DNA of 64,000 nt from Pseudactinotalea sp. HY158. Its GTDB lineage: Bacteria > Actinomycetota > Actinomycetes > Actinomycetales > Beutenbergiaceae. The stretch lies in contig NZ_CP045920.1 in assembly GCF_009660225.1 (NCBI RefSeq), forward strand, positions 1,922,001 to 1,986,000, given 5' to 3'. Shown one piece after another: positions 36,509 through 43,747 of this stretch (positions are counted from its first letter, which is position 1; every line of letters starts with the position of its first letter). The notes beneath the pieces were generated by a model, which saw only the letters and a program-made list of their open reading frames with translations, was not told the DNA's origin and ran no database searches. Position numbers and translations under genes: made by a program.

Positions 36509-37812
36509 CAGACTCGGGCCCCCTTCTTGGCAGTGCGAACGTCGAATTGCCCTGTGACCGCGGCAGTGATCAATGCCGAGCGACGTTCCTTCGCTAGAGC
36601 GACGTGTCCTTCGGCCTTGGAAATGAGGGTGTCGATCTGCCTTTTCTGCTCATTAATGTGCTTGACGATGGCGAGTTGCTCCTCGATGGGCGGGAGGGGC
36701 AACACGATAGTCCGAATATCGGCAGCTGATACTTTATAAGTTCCCACAGTCGTCCGGGCCAGTAGCTCGATTTGATTTCGACTCGCGGGAGATTCAAATG
36801 CTTCCACGAAAAACTCGGGAAGCATGCTAAGACCAGTGCGGATACGCATTAGGAGATCGGGATAGATGTACTCCTCACTGTCGAACCCATTGCCGACCAG
36901 ACCAGCCCGGCCAACCAAGCGGATGTTGCCGTTACCGCGGACAATGAGCACGTCGCCAGAGACGAGTCGCAGGCGTGGAATATCCCTCACCGCAGAGCGG
37001 TCAATGAACTTCGTGACATCATCGGAAAGCACTACCTGACCGTTGCGAACCGCGCCGATGGACAACGAGCGCAGGTCACCAACACGTCCAGCCTCAGGCG
37101 AAACTCCATTGGACGGCCCAAACGCAAGCACACGTCGTGTGGGAACAGCGCGCCAACCATCCGGTAGTTCCGGAAGGAAGGCGCTTTCTGTCACTTCGAT
37201 GCTCTGGCCGGCGATAGGACCATTAGTTAGCGCGTTGTCACGGAGTGCGGATCTCCGCTCCCGGAGCAGCCCGATAAACTCCTCCTGTTTGGCCACGAGC
37301 GCGTCGATCTGGGCCGTCTCCTGGTCCAAGTAGTCGGCGATGGCGTGCTGCTCGTCGAGGGGAGGGACCCCGAAAGGCATGTCCGCGATCATGTGCCTCC
37401 GTACGGAGTCCACGGTCGATTTGGCGCTGCCGTCGAGCGCCATCAAGTGGAACATGCTCTTGAAGGCATAGAAGAAGAACTCGGGCGTCACCCCGCGAAA
37501 GTCGTGAAGCACGTACACGCGCTGATGAGCCATGAACTTGCCCGATACCAAGTGGAAGACCTTAGCAACCCCGGCACCGTCGCCTGCGGTGAGAACTGCC
37601 GTGGTATCGAACTCCCATCCAGATGACCTCAACGGTGAGTCCGAACGAACATAGAACGGGAACTCCCCAATCTCGTCGGCATCCACGGTGTCACCTGAAC
37701 CGGTATGGATCTTGATTAGGTGCCGTCCACGCACGACGCGCCAGTGAGCGGGCAACTTGTCGAAGGTCGGCGAGTCGTAGGACTGGTATGACGGGTATCG
37801 CGCGTTGCTCAC
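36508..37812 (-). CDS. hsdS: Type I restriction-modification specificity subunit S
   Basis: 434 residues with two target-recognition domains (about 20-150 and 215-370), each followed by a conserved helix (PPLDEQHAIADYLDQETAQID and PPIEEQLAIVKHINEQKRQID) that sets the spacing of the bipartite DNA target. Specificity cannot be predicted by eye. The start overlaps the hsdM stop by 4 bp (ATGA). The second recognition domain is visibly more AT-rich than its surroundings, as expected from domain swapping. No inverted second copy or recombinase is present, so no phase variation is evident. Confidence 0.96.
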   Translation of the reverse strand: MSNARYPSYQSYDSPTFDKLPAHWRVVRGRHLIKIHTGSGDTVDADEIGEFPFYVRSDSPLRSSGWEFDTTAVLTAGDGAGVAKVFHLVSGKFMAHQRVYVLHDFRGVTPEFFFYAFKSMFHLMALDGSAKSTVDSVRRHMIADMPFGVPPLDEQHAIADYLDQETAQIDALVAKQEEFIGLLRERRSALRDNALTNGPIAGQSIEVTESAFLPELPDGWRAVPTRRVLAFGPSNGVSPEAGRVGDLRSLSIGAVRNGQVVLSDDVTKFIDRSAVRDIPRLRLVSGDVLIVRGNGNIRLVGRAGLVGNGFDSEEYIYPDLLMRIRTGLSMLPEFFVEAFESPASRNQIELLARTTVGTYKVSAADIRTIVLPLPPIEEQLAIVKHINEQKRQIDTLISKAEGHVALAKERRSALITAAVTGQFDVRTAKKGARV

Positions 37813-39815
37813 GCCTCCACCTCGCGCAGTAGCCCCATGATCTCGCCGACGACTCGTTCGAGGTCGGCGTCGATCTCGGCCAGCGGTCGAGGTGGTTCAT
37901 AGGTGTAGAAGTGTCGGGTGAACGGGATCTCGTAGCCAGTCTTCGTCTTGTCCCAATCAATCCAGGCATCGTCGACATGGGGCTTCACTTCGGCGTCGAA
38001 GTACGCCTGCACTGTCTCTCTCAAGGCTTCGTGGGTCTTGGGGCGGCCGCCCCAGCCGAACGGGACGTTCTCGGTGTCGCGCAGCGCGGGGTCGGGCTCG
38101 ATCTCGCCCTTGTTCTTGCCAGTGGCGACGCGGCAGTAATCGGCGGTGTCGTCGTGGACGCCAATCGTCTGCCACAGCGTCTTGCGCTGCGCCGTGGTTA
38201 GGCTGACGCTGTGGTCACCGAGGTGCTTGCCGATGGCCTTGTTGAACTTCTCGCGGTTCAGGTAGGCCTCGTCGCCGAACGCTTCGAGCGCGTTTACAAG
38301 GCCCTCGACCTTGCCGAGCTTCTTGTGCTCGGCCACAGCGCTGATCGCCTCCGGCGTGCATTGGAAGCGCAATTGAAGCGGGCGTTCGACGGTGATGGTC
38401 CAGTAGGCGAAGTCTCGGTTGGAGAACACCTTTACCGGAACATCAGGATTGTCATCTTCGGCTTGGGTGCCAGCGAAAGCCTGCACGATACGGTCGCGGT
38501 CAGCCTCCGAGACCTCGACGCGCTTGGAGCCGATGGACTTGCGCAGCTTCGAGCCGAGACCGGTGGCGTCGATGAGCTGGATCTTGCCCTTGCGCTCGTC
38601 GGACTTTGCGTTCGACAGGATCCATAGGTAGGTGGCGATGCCGGTGTTGTAGAACATGTCGTTCGGCAACGCGACGATCGCCTCGACAAGGTCGTTCTCC
38701 AGCATGTGGCCGCGGATTTCGGACGGCCCCGATCCCGCGCCGCCGTTGAATAGCGGGGAGCCGTTGAGGACGATGCCGGCCTTGCCGCCGCGCCCGGTCT
38801 CGTCGACGTCGCGCATCTTCGACGCAACATGCAGCAGGAACAGCATCGCCGCATCGCCGACGGCGGGCAGGCCCGGTGCGAAGCGGCACTGGCCGCCGCG
38901 GGCGTGTTCGTTCTTCACGTCGGATTCGACGGCTTTCCAGTCGGTGCCGAACGGAGGGTTCGAGAGCACGTAGTCGAAGCGCAGGTCCTCGAATCGGTCC
39001 ACGACCAGGGTGTCGCCCTGGCGGACGTTGGACGGATCCTGGCCCTTGATGAGCAGGTCGGCCTTGCAGATGGCGTAGGTGCGGGGATTGATCTCCTGGC
39101 CGAACAGCGCGGTCGACGCGCCGGGGTTGAGGTCATGTAGGTGCTCGTCGGCGACGGTGAGCATGCCGCCGGTGCCGACCGTCGGGTCGTAGATCGAGCG
39201 CACGGTGCCGCGCTCGCGCAGCGCGTCGGTGTCCTCGTCGTAGATCAGGTCGACCAGCAAGCGCACCACGTCGCGGGGCGTGTAGAACTGTCCCGCGCCG
39301 TCGTTGGCGGACTCGGCGAAGCGGTAGATGAGGTTCTCGAACAGGTCACCCATGTCGGCATTGGACACAGCTGCCGGGGACATGTCGATCTTCTCGAAGT
39401 GGCGGGTCACCTGGGCCAGCCGGTCACGCGTATCGAGGGTGCGGATGATGTTCTCGAAGTTGAAGGACTTGAACACGTCCAGGTTCGCGGAGAAACCGCC
39501 GACGTAGTCGATCAGGTTCGGGGCCAAGTTATCCGGGTCCTGCAGAGCTCTCTTCAAGGTGTAGTTGCTGGTCGTCCAGAAGGACAAACCAGCGCTATCG
39601 TCGCTCCGTGTCCGCAGCTTCAGATGCGTGCGCCGCTGCTGCTCACCCTCGTGCTTCCCGACGATCTCGGCCATGACTTCGCGGTGCGGCTCCATCACGC
39701 ACTCGAGGCGTCGCAACACGGTTAAGGGAAGAATGACCGAACCGTACTCGGCCTCGCTGTAGGGGCCCCGGAGCGTGTCGGCGACACTCCACACGAAGCT
39801 GGAAAGGACTGACAC
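37809..39815 (-). CDS. hsdM: Type I restriction-modification methyltransferase subunit M
   Basis: 668 residues, GTG start at 39815. The N-terminal HsdM helical domain (1-150) precedes the N6-adenine methylase: QFYTPR (176-181), motif I DPTVGTGG (210-217) and motif IV NPPF (286-289), all intact. With HsdS it methylates both strands of the recognition site. It is first in the operon. The 150-bp stretch upstream, which carries its promoter, is AT-rich (for example gaattcggtttgg), and the next gene upstream on the same strand is a small XRE regulator. Confidence 0.97.
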   Translation of the reverse strand: MSVLSSFVWSVADTLRGPYSEAEYGSVILPLTVLRRLECVMEPHREVMAEIVGKHEGEQQRRTHLKLRTRSDDSAGLSFWTTSNYTLKRALQDPDNLAPNLIDYVGGFSANLDVFKSFNFENIIRTLDTRDRLAQVTRHFEKIDMSPAAVSNADMGDLFENLIYRFAESANDGAGQFYTPRDVVRLLVDLIYDEDTDALRERGTVRSIYDPTVGTGGMLTVADEHLHDLNPGASTALFGQEINPRTYAICKADLLIKGQDPSNVRQGDTLVVDRFEDLRFDYVLSNPPFGTDWKAVESDVKNEHARGGQCRFAPGLPAVGDAAMLFLLHVASKMRDVDETGRGGKAGIVLNGSPLFNGGAGSGPSEIRGHMLENDLVEAIVALPNDMFYNTGIATYLWILSNAKSDERKGKIQLIDATGLGSKLRKSIGSKRVEVSEADRDRIVQAFAGTQAEDDNPDVPVKVFSNRDFAYWTITVERPLQLRFQCTPEAISAVAEHKKLGKVEGLVNALEAFGDEAYLNREKFNKAIGKHLGDHSVSLTTAQRKTLWQTIGVHDDTADYCRVATGKNKGEIEPDPALRDTENVPFGWGGRPKTHEALRETVQAYFDAEVKPHVDDAWIDWDKTKTGYEIPFTRHFYTYEPPRPLAEIDADLERVVGEIMGLLREVEA

Positions 39816-39966
39816 GACTGAAAATTCTCCGCAACTCTCGACAATAGGAATTCGACGACCAAACCGAATTTATGCGGGCAGGTGCATATGCGCTGCATCC
39901 TACCAATGGGCTCCGACACACGCGGGCGACCGTCCAGGGGCGGGCCCCGCCACAGCCCGGGGTCGG

Positions 39967-40176
39967 TCAGCCCAGCAGCGACCTCGCCTCCACGCCGAGC
40001 TGCTCCGCCAGCGCGTCGACTGAGTCCAGTGTCAGGTTTCGTTCGCCGCGCTCGACGCCGGCGAGGTACCGGGGCGAGACCTCGAGCTGCTCGGCCAGCG
40101 CCTCCTGGGTCAACCCGCGGGCACGACGGATCTCGCGCACTTGCGTGCCGAGCGTCGACTTCAAGGAGATGGCCAC
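39967..40176 (-). CDS. Small XRE-family regulator (possible RM control protein)
   Basis: 69 residues, GTG start at 40176 (MAISLKSTLGTQVREIRRARG). A complete five-helix Cro/C1-type HTH (LTQEALAEQLEVSPRYLAGVERGERNLTLDSV). Size and place, just upstream of hsdM on the same strand, match controller proteins that delay restriction after entry into a new host; that role is inferred, and no C-box was identified with confidence. Confidence 0.8.
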   Translation of the reverse strand: MAISLKSTLGTQVREIRRARGLTQEALAEQLEVSPRYLAGVERGERNLTLDSVDALAEQLGVEARSLLG

Positions 40177-40719
40177 ATATCAAGCGTCAAGGCAGGAAGT
40201 CATCAGTTCCAGGCACTTATCGCTTCCAGGAGGCGACAACTTCTGGTTACGATTGACCTCAAGATCTACTCGTATACGAGGGAGACACGATCGACCCGCC
40301 GCCGACGATCCGCTGGCGAGACCACCCACCGACGAGTCTCGTCCCAGCCACATCTCGGTGCGCCTCGATGCGGCTTCGCGGAGCGCACTGGCATAGCTCA
40401 CCAGCGATGGCACCGAGGCTTCCACGGCAGTCCGCGAGGCGATCATCCAGGCAGCTGGGCAGCAGTCGGACCGGAAGCAGCGATCGACCGAACCCGCGCC
40501 CACGCGCCGGCCGCGCCAGCGGAGCCAGGGCCCAGTGTCGGGCAACGATGATCCGAGCTAGCTGGCATAGGTGAAGCGACCGGCCGAGGCCGCTCCCCCG
40601 CTGGGCGAAGCGCAACTGGGGGTACTGCTCAAGGCATTCGAAGAAGACCAGCGATAGGCAGCTGCCAGCGCGGCGCTCGTGCTGGCCACCGCCACTACCG
40701 GGCGCATAGAGTCGACAGC
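40177..40719. other. Decayed intergenic stretch in the island
   Basis: 543 bp between the XRE gene and the small CxxC gene. It contains the broken ribbon-helix-helix gene described separately and, just after it, a short frame (about 40571-40657, VKRPAEAAPPLGEAQLGVLLKAFEEDQR) that ends in TAG. No intact gene is seen. Confidence 0.45.
40297..40558 (+). pseudogene. Ribbon-helix-helix (antitoxin-like) gene with an in-frame TAG
   Basis: One frame reads ...RPSHISVRLDAASRSALA, TAG (40394-40396), then LTSDGTEASTAVREAIIQAAG and a polar tail to TAG at about 40556-40558. Together this is a CopG/Arc-type ribbon-helix-helix: one beta strand and two helices, with the stop in helix 1. No start codon is present at the expected place. 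It was probably a small DNA-binding antitoxin or regulator; no intact toxin follows. Confidence 0.6.
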
Positions 40720-40923
40720 ATGGAGTACGACGAACTCGACGGCCCGGACGGCATGGACATCCGCGTGCCCAAGGACGATGACTACCGGACCTGCTCCGAG
40801 TGCGGCGGGGACTGCCACCCCGACCCAAGCGCCGGCGCGGACGGCCTGGGCGTGCGCATCGCCTTCGTCTGCCCCGAGCACGGAGTGCACAGCGTCATCG
40901 ACCCCTTCGAGGACCTGCGATGA
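40720..40923 (+). CDS. Small acidic protein with Cys pairs
   Basis: 67 residues, ATG at 40720. Acidic, with CSECGGDC (residues 25-32) and CPEHGVH (51-57), which together could bind one zinc. It overlaps the next gene by ATGA (40920-40923), so the two are co-translated. I do not recognise the family; a small zinc-ribbon adaptor is plausible. It is too short for firm assignment but the coupling supports it. Confidence 0.55.
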   Translation: MEYDELDGPDGMDIRVPKDDDYRTCSECGGDCHPDPSAGADGLGVRIAFVCPEHGVHSVIDPFEDLR

Positions 40924-41216
40924 TCGGCCCGCTGTTCACGATCAACCGGGACAACGTCGTTCGCGCAGCCATCGCAGAGGTCGCCAAGGATCTTTTGCCG
41001 GACACTCCCGTCGAGGTGGCAGCACGCCCCCATGAGAACGGGGTCGGTGCATTGATCCTGGTTGCTGACAGCAACGGAGAAGGGCACGAGATCGTGTTCA
41101 GGGAGAGCTCAATCGCTGATTGCCTGCAGCAGGCAGACACCAGAGCGGCGGCCCAGGATCTGATCGATCAGTTCGCCGGCGAGGTGCGTCGGTCCGTTGA
41201 CGAGGCGTTGGGATAG
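40920..41216 (+). CDS. Unknown 98-residue protein
   Basis: ATG at 40920 overlapping the upstream stop. Alpha/beta composition: helix NRDNVVRAAIAEVAKDLL, strands PVEVAARPH and ALILVADSNG, then helix TRAAAQDLIDQFAGEVRRSVDEAL. No known motif, signal or membrane segment. It is translationally coupled to the Cys-pair protein, suggesting the two act together. Function unknown. Confidence 0.55.
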   Translation: MIGPLFTINRDNVVRAAIAEVAKDLLPDTPVEVAARPHENGVGALILVADSNGEGHEIVFRESSIADCLQQADTRAAAQDLIDQFAGEVRRSVDEALG

Positions 41217-41299
41217 CTGGCGGAGCTTGCGTTCCGTTCCCCATCTATGGAGCCACCTGCAGTGGGCTGACCGTTCCCGAGCCTGCCTCCAGGGCGGGC

Positions 41300-42061
41300 G
41301 TGTCAGTGGCGAAAGATACATTGCTCGGCATGACTGAAATGCTGGCTGCCCTACTGGGCGCGATCGTGGGCGGCGTCCTGTCTGCCTGGGTAGGTTCGCG
41401 GCAAACCGCGAAGGTGTTGAAGCACGAAACCGAGCTTGCGGCGGAAGAGCGGCGAGAGTCAAAACTCGCCGATGAGCTCAGGCGACAGTCTTTCGCAGCG
41501 GATCAGTTGCTCGTTGCACTCGCTGACTTCACGACGATCAATGGAGACGAAAATCAACGAACGGCATCCTTCGCTCGAGTGCCAGCGACGGCCGATGTGC
41601 ACACAGGCCGGAAGAAGCGCGTCTCAACCCTTCTGCAAGCAGGCTCCAGCCATGCACACGCGCTTCCGCCGGAGTTGCATGCGCGCTGGGAAGCGCTGGC
41701 CTGGATGGTCCGCTTCAACCAGTCAGAACAAGGCGAGCGCACAGAGAACCTGCGACAGCGTGACGTTAGTGATCTCCTGAACTATGTGGAGTACGTACGG
41801 CAATCTTTGTGCGCTGTCAGCGGAGACGGCCCGATGCCGGCGAACTATGCCGCTCCGGATGTACGCCGCGATGGGCATCGCCGCTGGGGTTTCCGACCCG
41901 ATGCAGCCCACAACGAGCCCGACCTCACTGAGTGGCATCTGAGCACCCGCCTCATCGGCAAGGTCAAGCACACGACTGGAGAGACACGTTGGTACGGCCC
42001 GAACGGACTCGTCGAGGACATCCCACAAGAATCATCCGAAGCGGAACCAACTGGTGATTGA
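41300..42061 (+). CDS. Unknown membrane-anchored protein
   Basis: Up to 253 residues. Start uncertain: GTG at 41300, or ATG at 41330 (MTEMLAALLGAIVGG), which puts the membrane helix at the very N-terminus. One N-terminal helix (LAALLGAIVGGVLSAWVG) is followed by a charged coiled-coil-like stretch (about 38-75) and a soluble helical domain. The one-helix plus coil plus cytoplasmic domain design is seen in many uncharacterised proteins near defence genes. It is the last gene before the right end of the island. Function unknown. Confidence 0.6.
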   Translation: MSVAKDTLLGMTEMLAALLGAIVGGVLSAWVGSRQTAKVLKHETELAAEERRESKLADELRRQSFAADQLLVALADFTTINGDENQRTASFARVPATADVHTGRKKRVSTLLQAGSSHAHALPPELHARWEALAWMVRFNQSEQGERTENLRQRDVSDLLNYVEYVRQSLCAVSGDGPMPANYAAPDVRRDGHRRWGFRPDAAHNEPDLTEWHLSTRLIGKVKHTTGETRWYGPNGLVEDIPQESSEAEPTGD

Positions 42062-42196
42062 CGAGCCCTGCCTGCGTGAGTGCGCCCCTCGTCTTGAGGG
42101 TCCGCACCTAGCGCGCTGCGGACCCAGCCACTCGAGAACCAACCTGCGCGATATGGAAGGGGCAGGACGAGGGGAGGATTCTCTGGCGTACTGGCG

Positions 42197-42296
42197 AACC
42201 TAGTGAGGTGCGAGCCGACCACCAACGTTACCAACTGAGGTGGGTATGTATTACGCCTCTGACCGGGTGTAATACATTTGCGCACTTCGCTAGGTT
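42197..42296. repeat. Nested inverted repeats at the island right end
   Basis: Outer arms AACCTAGTGAGGTGCG (42197-42212) and the complement of 42281-42296 match at 14 of 16 positions. Inside lies a perfect 9-bp pair ATGTATTAC (42246-42254) / GTAATACAT (42269-42277). The structure ends 15 bp before the comEC junction. It could be a recombinase-binding att site, an element end, or a terminator pair. Confidence 0.65.
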
Positions 42297-42311
42297 GGAC
42301 GATTTTTTATT

Positions 42312-42821
42312 GCCCGAGACGGCCGTCAGGTGGGTGAGGCTCGTGGTGCGCATCGCCTCCGCGATCCGGTCGGGCAGGGCCCGGTCCTCGCCGATCGCCA
42401 CGCCGGGAACGAGCCCGCGCGCGAAGGGCGGCAGGTCGGCCACCTGCCTGCGCAGGCCCTCCCGGAGGCGGTCGACGCGGGCATCCAGGGCCGTCATCGG
42501 GGCGACCACCTCGGGCGGGCCGGCGAGGTCCACCTCGCGCACCTCGACCGACACGCCGTAGCTGCCGGGCCTGCTCCGCAGCTCCCGCGGCTCCGCCGCG
42601 ATCCGGGCGTGTACGGTGCCCGAGACCCCCGCCAGCGGGGCCACGGCCCGCTCGCGGGCGATGACGGCGGCGCTGACGACCGCACCGCCGACGCTCGCGA
42701 TCACGCAGGCGAGCAGCACGGTCATCCGGCTCCAGCCCACCCAGGCGGGCCGGTGCCGGGCCCGGGGCGGGCGCGGCCGGGCCACGAGCCGCAGGTCGAC
42801 CGGGGTCAGCGCGACGGACAT
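42312..42821 (-). pseudogene. comEC: comEC 5' fragment
   Basis: 170 codons from an ATG at 42821 through THLTAVSG, then island sequence (NKKSS...) to a stop at 42228. It contains the N-terminal membrane helix (TVLLACVIASVGGAVVSA), the OB-fold-like DUF4131 part (GVSGTVHARIAAEP) and the beginning of the competence domain. The matching 3' half lies at 23024-23749. The native operon would read comEA-comEC-holA. A short membrane peptide could still be made, but channel function must be lost. Confidence 0.93.
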
Positions 42822-42852
42822 GGCCCGTCGCCCCCGCGCCGGAGTGGCCGCG

Positions 42853-43635
42853 TCACACCCGCACCCTCCCCTCGAGCTCGGCGAGGGTCGCCGGACCGAT
42901 CCCGGGCACGGCCAGGAGGTCCGAGACGTCGCCGAACGGGCCGTGCGCCTCGCGCCACCCGAGGATCTTCGCGGCCGTGACCGGCCCGATCCCCGGCAGC
43001 GTCTCGAGCTGCGTGGCATCCGCGGTGTTGAGGTCGACGGGGCCCGCGGGCGCCGCTCCCCCGCTTCCGCCCTCGCCCCCGAGGGCGGCCGGCGGCGCCC
43101 CCTCCTCCCGCGTGGGCACGTAGATCTGCTCGCCGTCGCGCGCCGGGGCGGCGAGGTTGACTGCGTCCAGTGCCGCTTCGGGCAGGCTCCCGCCCGCGGC
43201 GGTCAGCGCATCGGCGATCCGTGCCCCGGCCGGCAGCGTGACGAGCCCCGGCTCGAGCACCGCTCCGGCGACGTGGACGATGAGCTCGCCCGTGTCGCCC
43301 GTGTCGCCCGTGTCGCCCGGTCTCTGGTCGGGCGGCCCACCGGCTCCCTGGTCGGGCGGCCCACCGGCTCCGGGCTCGTGCGCGTTCGCGGACCCGCCGG
43401 TCCGGTCCGCGGGATCCGGCCCCGCCGCGTCGTCGACCCCGGCCGCCGCCGGGAGGGGCGGACGCTGGATCTGCCCCGGCGGGGGCCGCAGCAGGAGCCA
43501 GCCGGTGACCGCGAGCCCGACGGCCAGCAGCACGACCCCGGCCTTGATGGCGATGCCCGGCCGGGTCGCCCACCAGAGGCGGGACCTGGCGCGCGCGGGG
43601 CGAGCTGCGTCGTCCGCAGGCTCGAATGGATCCAT
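42853..43635 (-). CDS. comEA: Competence protein ComEA
   Basis: 260 residues, ATG at 43635. One membrane helix (about 29-50), a Pro/Gly-rich spacer with GDTGDTGDTG repeats, an SLBB domain (ELIVHVAGAVLEPGLVTLPAGARIADAL, about 117-150), and a C-terminal double helix-hairpin-helix DNA-binding domain (VDLNTADATQLETLPGIGPVTAAKILGWR). ComEA binds incoming DNA outside the membrane and hands it to ComEC. It is intact, but its partner comEC is broken just downstream, so it may be a relic under weak selection or serve surface DNA binding alone. Confidence 0.95.
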   Translation of the reverse strand: MDPFEPADDAARPARARSRLWWATRPGIAIKAGVVLLAVGLAVTGWLLLRPPPGQIQRPPLPAAAGVDDAAGPDPADRTGGSANAHEPGAGGPPDQGAGGPPDQRPGDTGDTGDTGELIVHVAGAVLEPGLVTLPAGARIADALTAAGGSLPEAALDAVNLAAPARDGEQIYVPTREEGAPPAALGGEGGSGGAAPAGPVDLNTADATQLETLPGIGPVTAAKILGWREAHGPFGDVSDLLAVPGIGPATLAELEGRVRV

Positions 43636-43747
43636 GCGCGCCACGCTAGGCGCCGCGGCCGCCCGGCACCCGGGCCGGGTCGCGGGCTGTGGACGACGGT
43701 CCATCACGGGCCGCGCTGTGGATCCTCCTCGCGGCGGGCGGCGCGGC

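Larger units (their letters stand above)
23747..42311. mobile_element. Genomic (defence) island inserted in comEC
   Basis: About 18.6 kb separates the two halves of comEC, which can be rejoined in frame to ...THLTAVSG-GHVAVV.... Left boundary GCCGGAGAGGG (23744-23754) and right boundary GCCCGAGACGG (42312-42322) are 9/11 identical, suggesting att-like cores or a site duplication. The cargo is restriction-modification, helicase, nuclease, ImmA/IrrE and small unknown genes; base composition is visibly less GC-rich, with AT-rich termini. No integrase, transposase or tRNA is seen, so the insertion mechanism is open. Confidence 0.88.

Noticed and set aside
36508-37812. Phase-variable hsdS
   Set aside because: There is one hsdS only, with no inverted partner copy or recombinase nearby.
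23747-42311. tRNA-gene integration site for the island
   Set aside because: No tRNA gene or tRNA 3'-end repeat is found at either junction; the target is clearly comEC.
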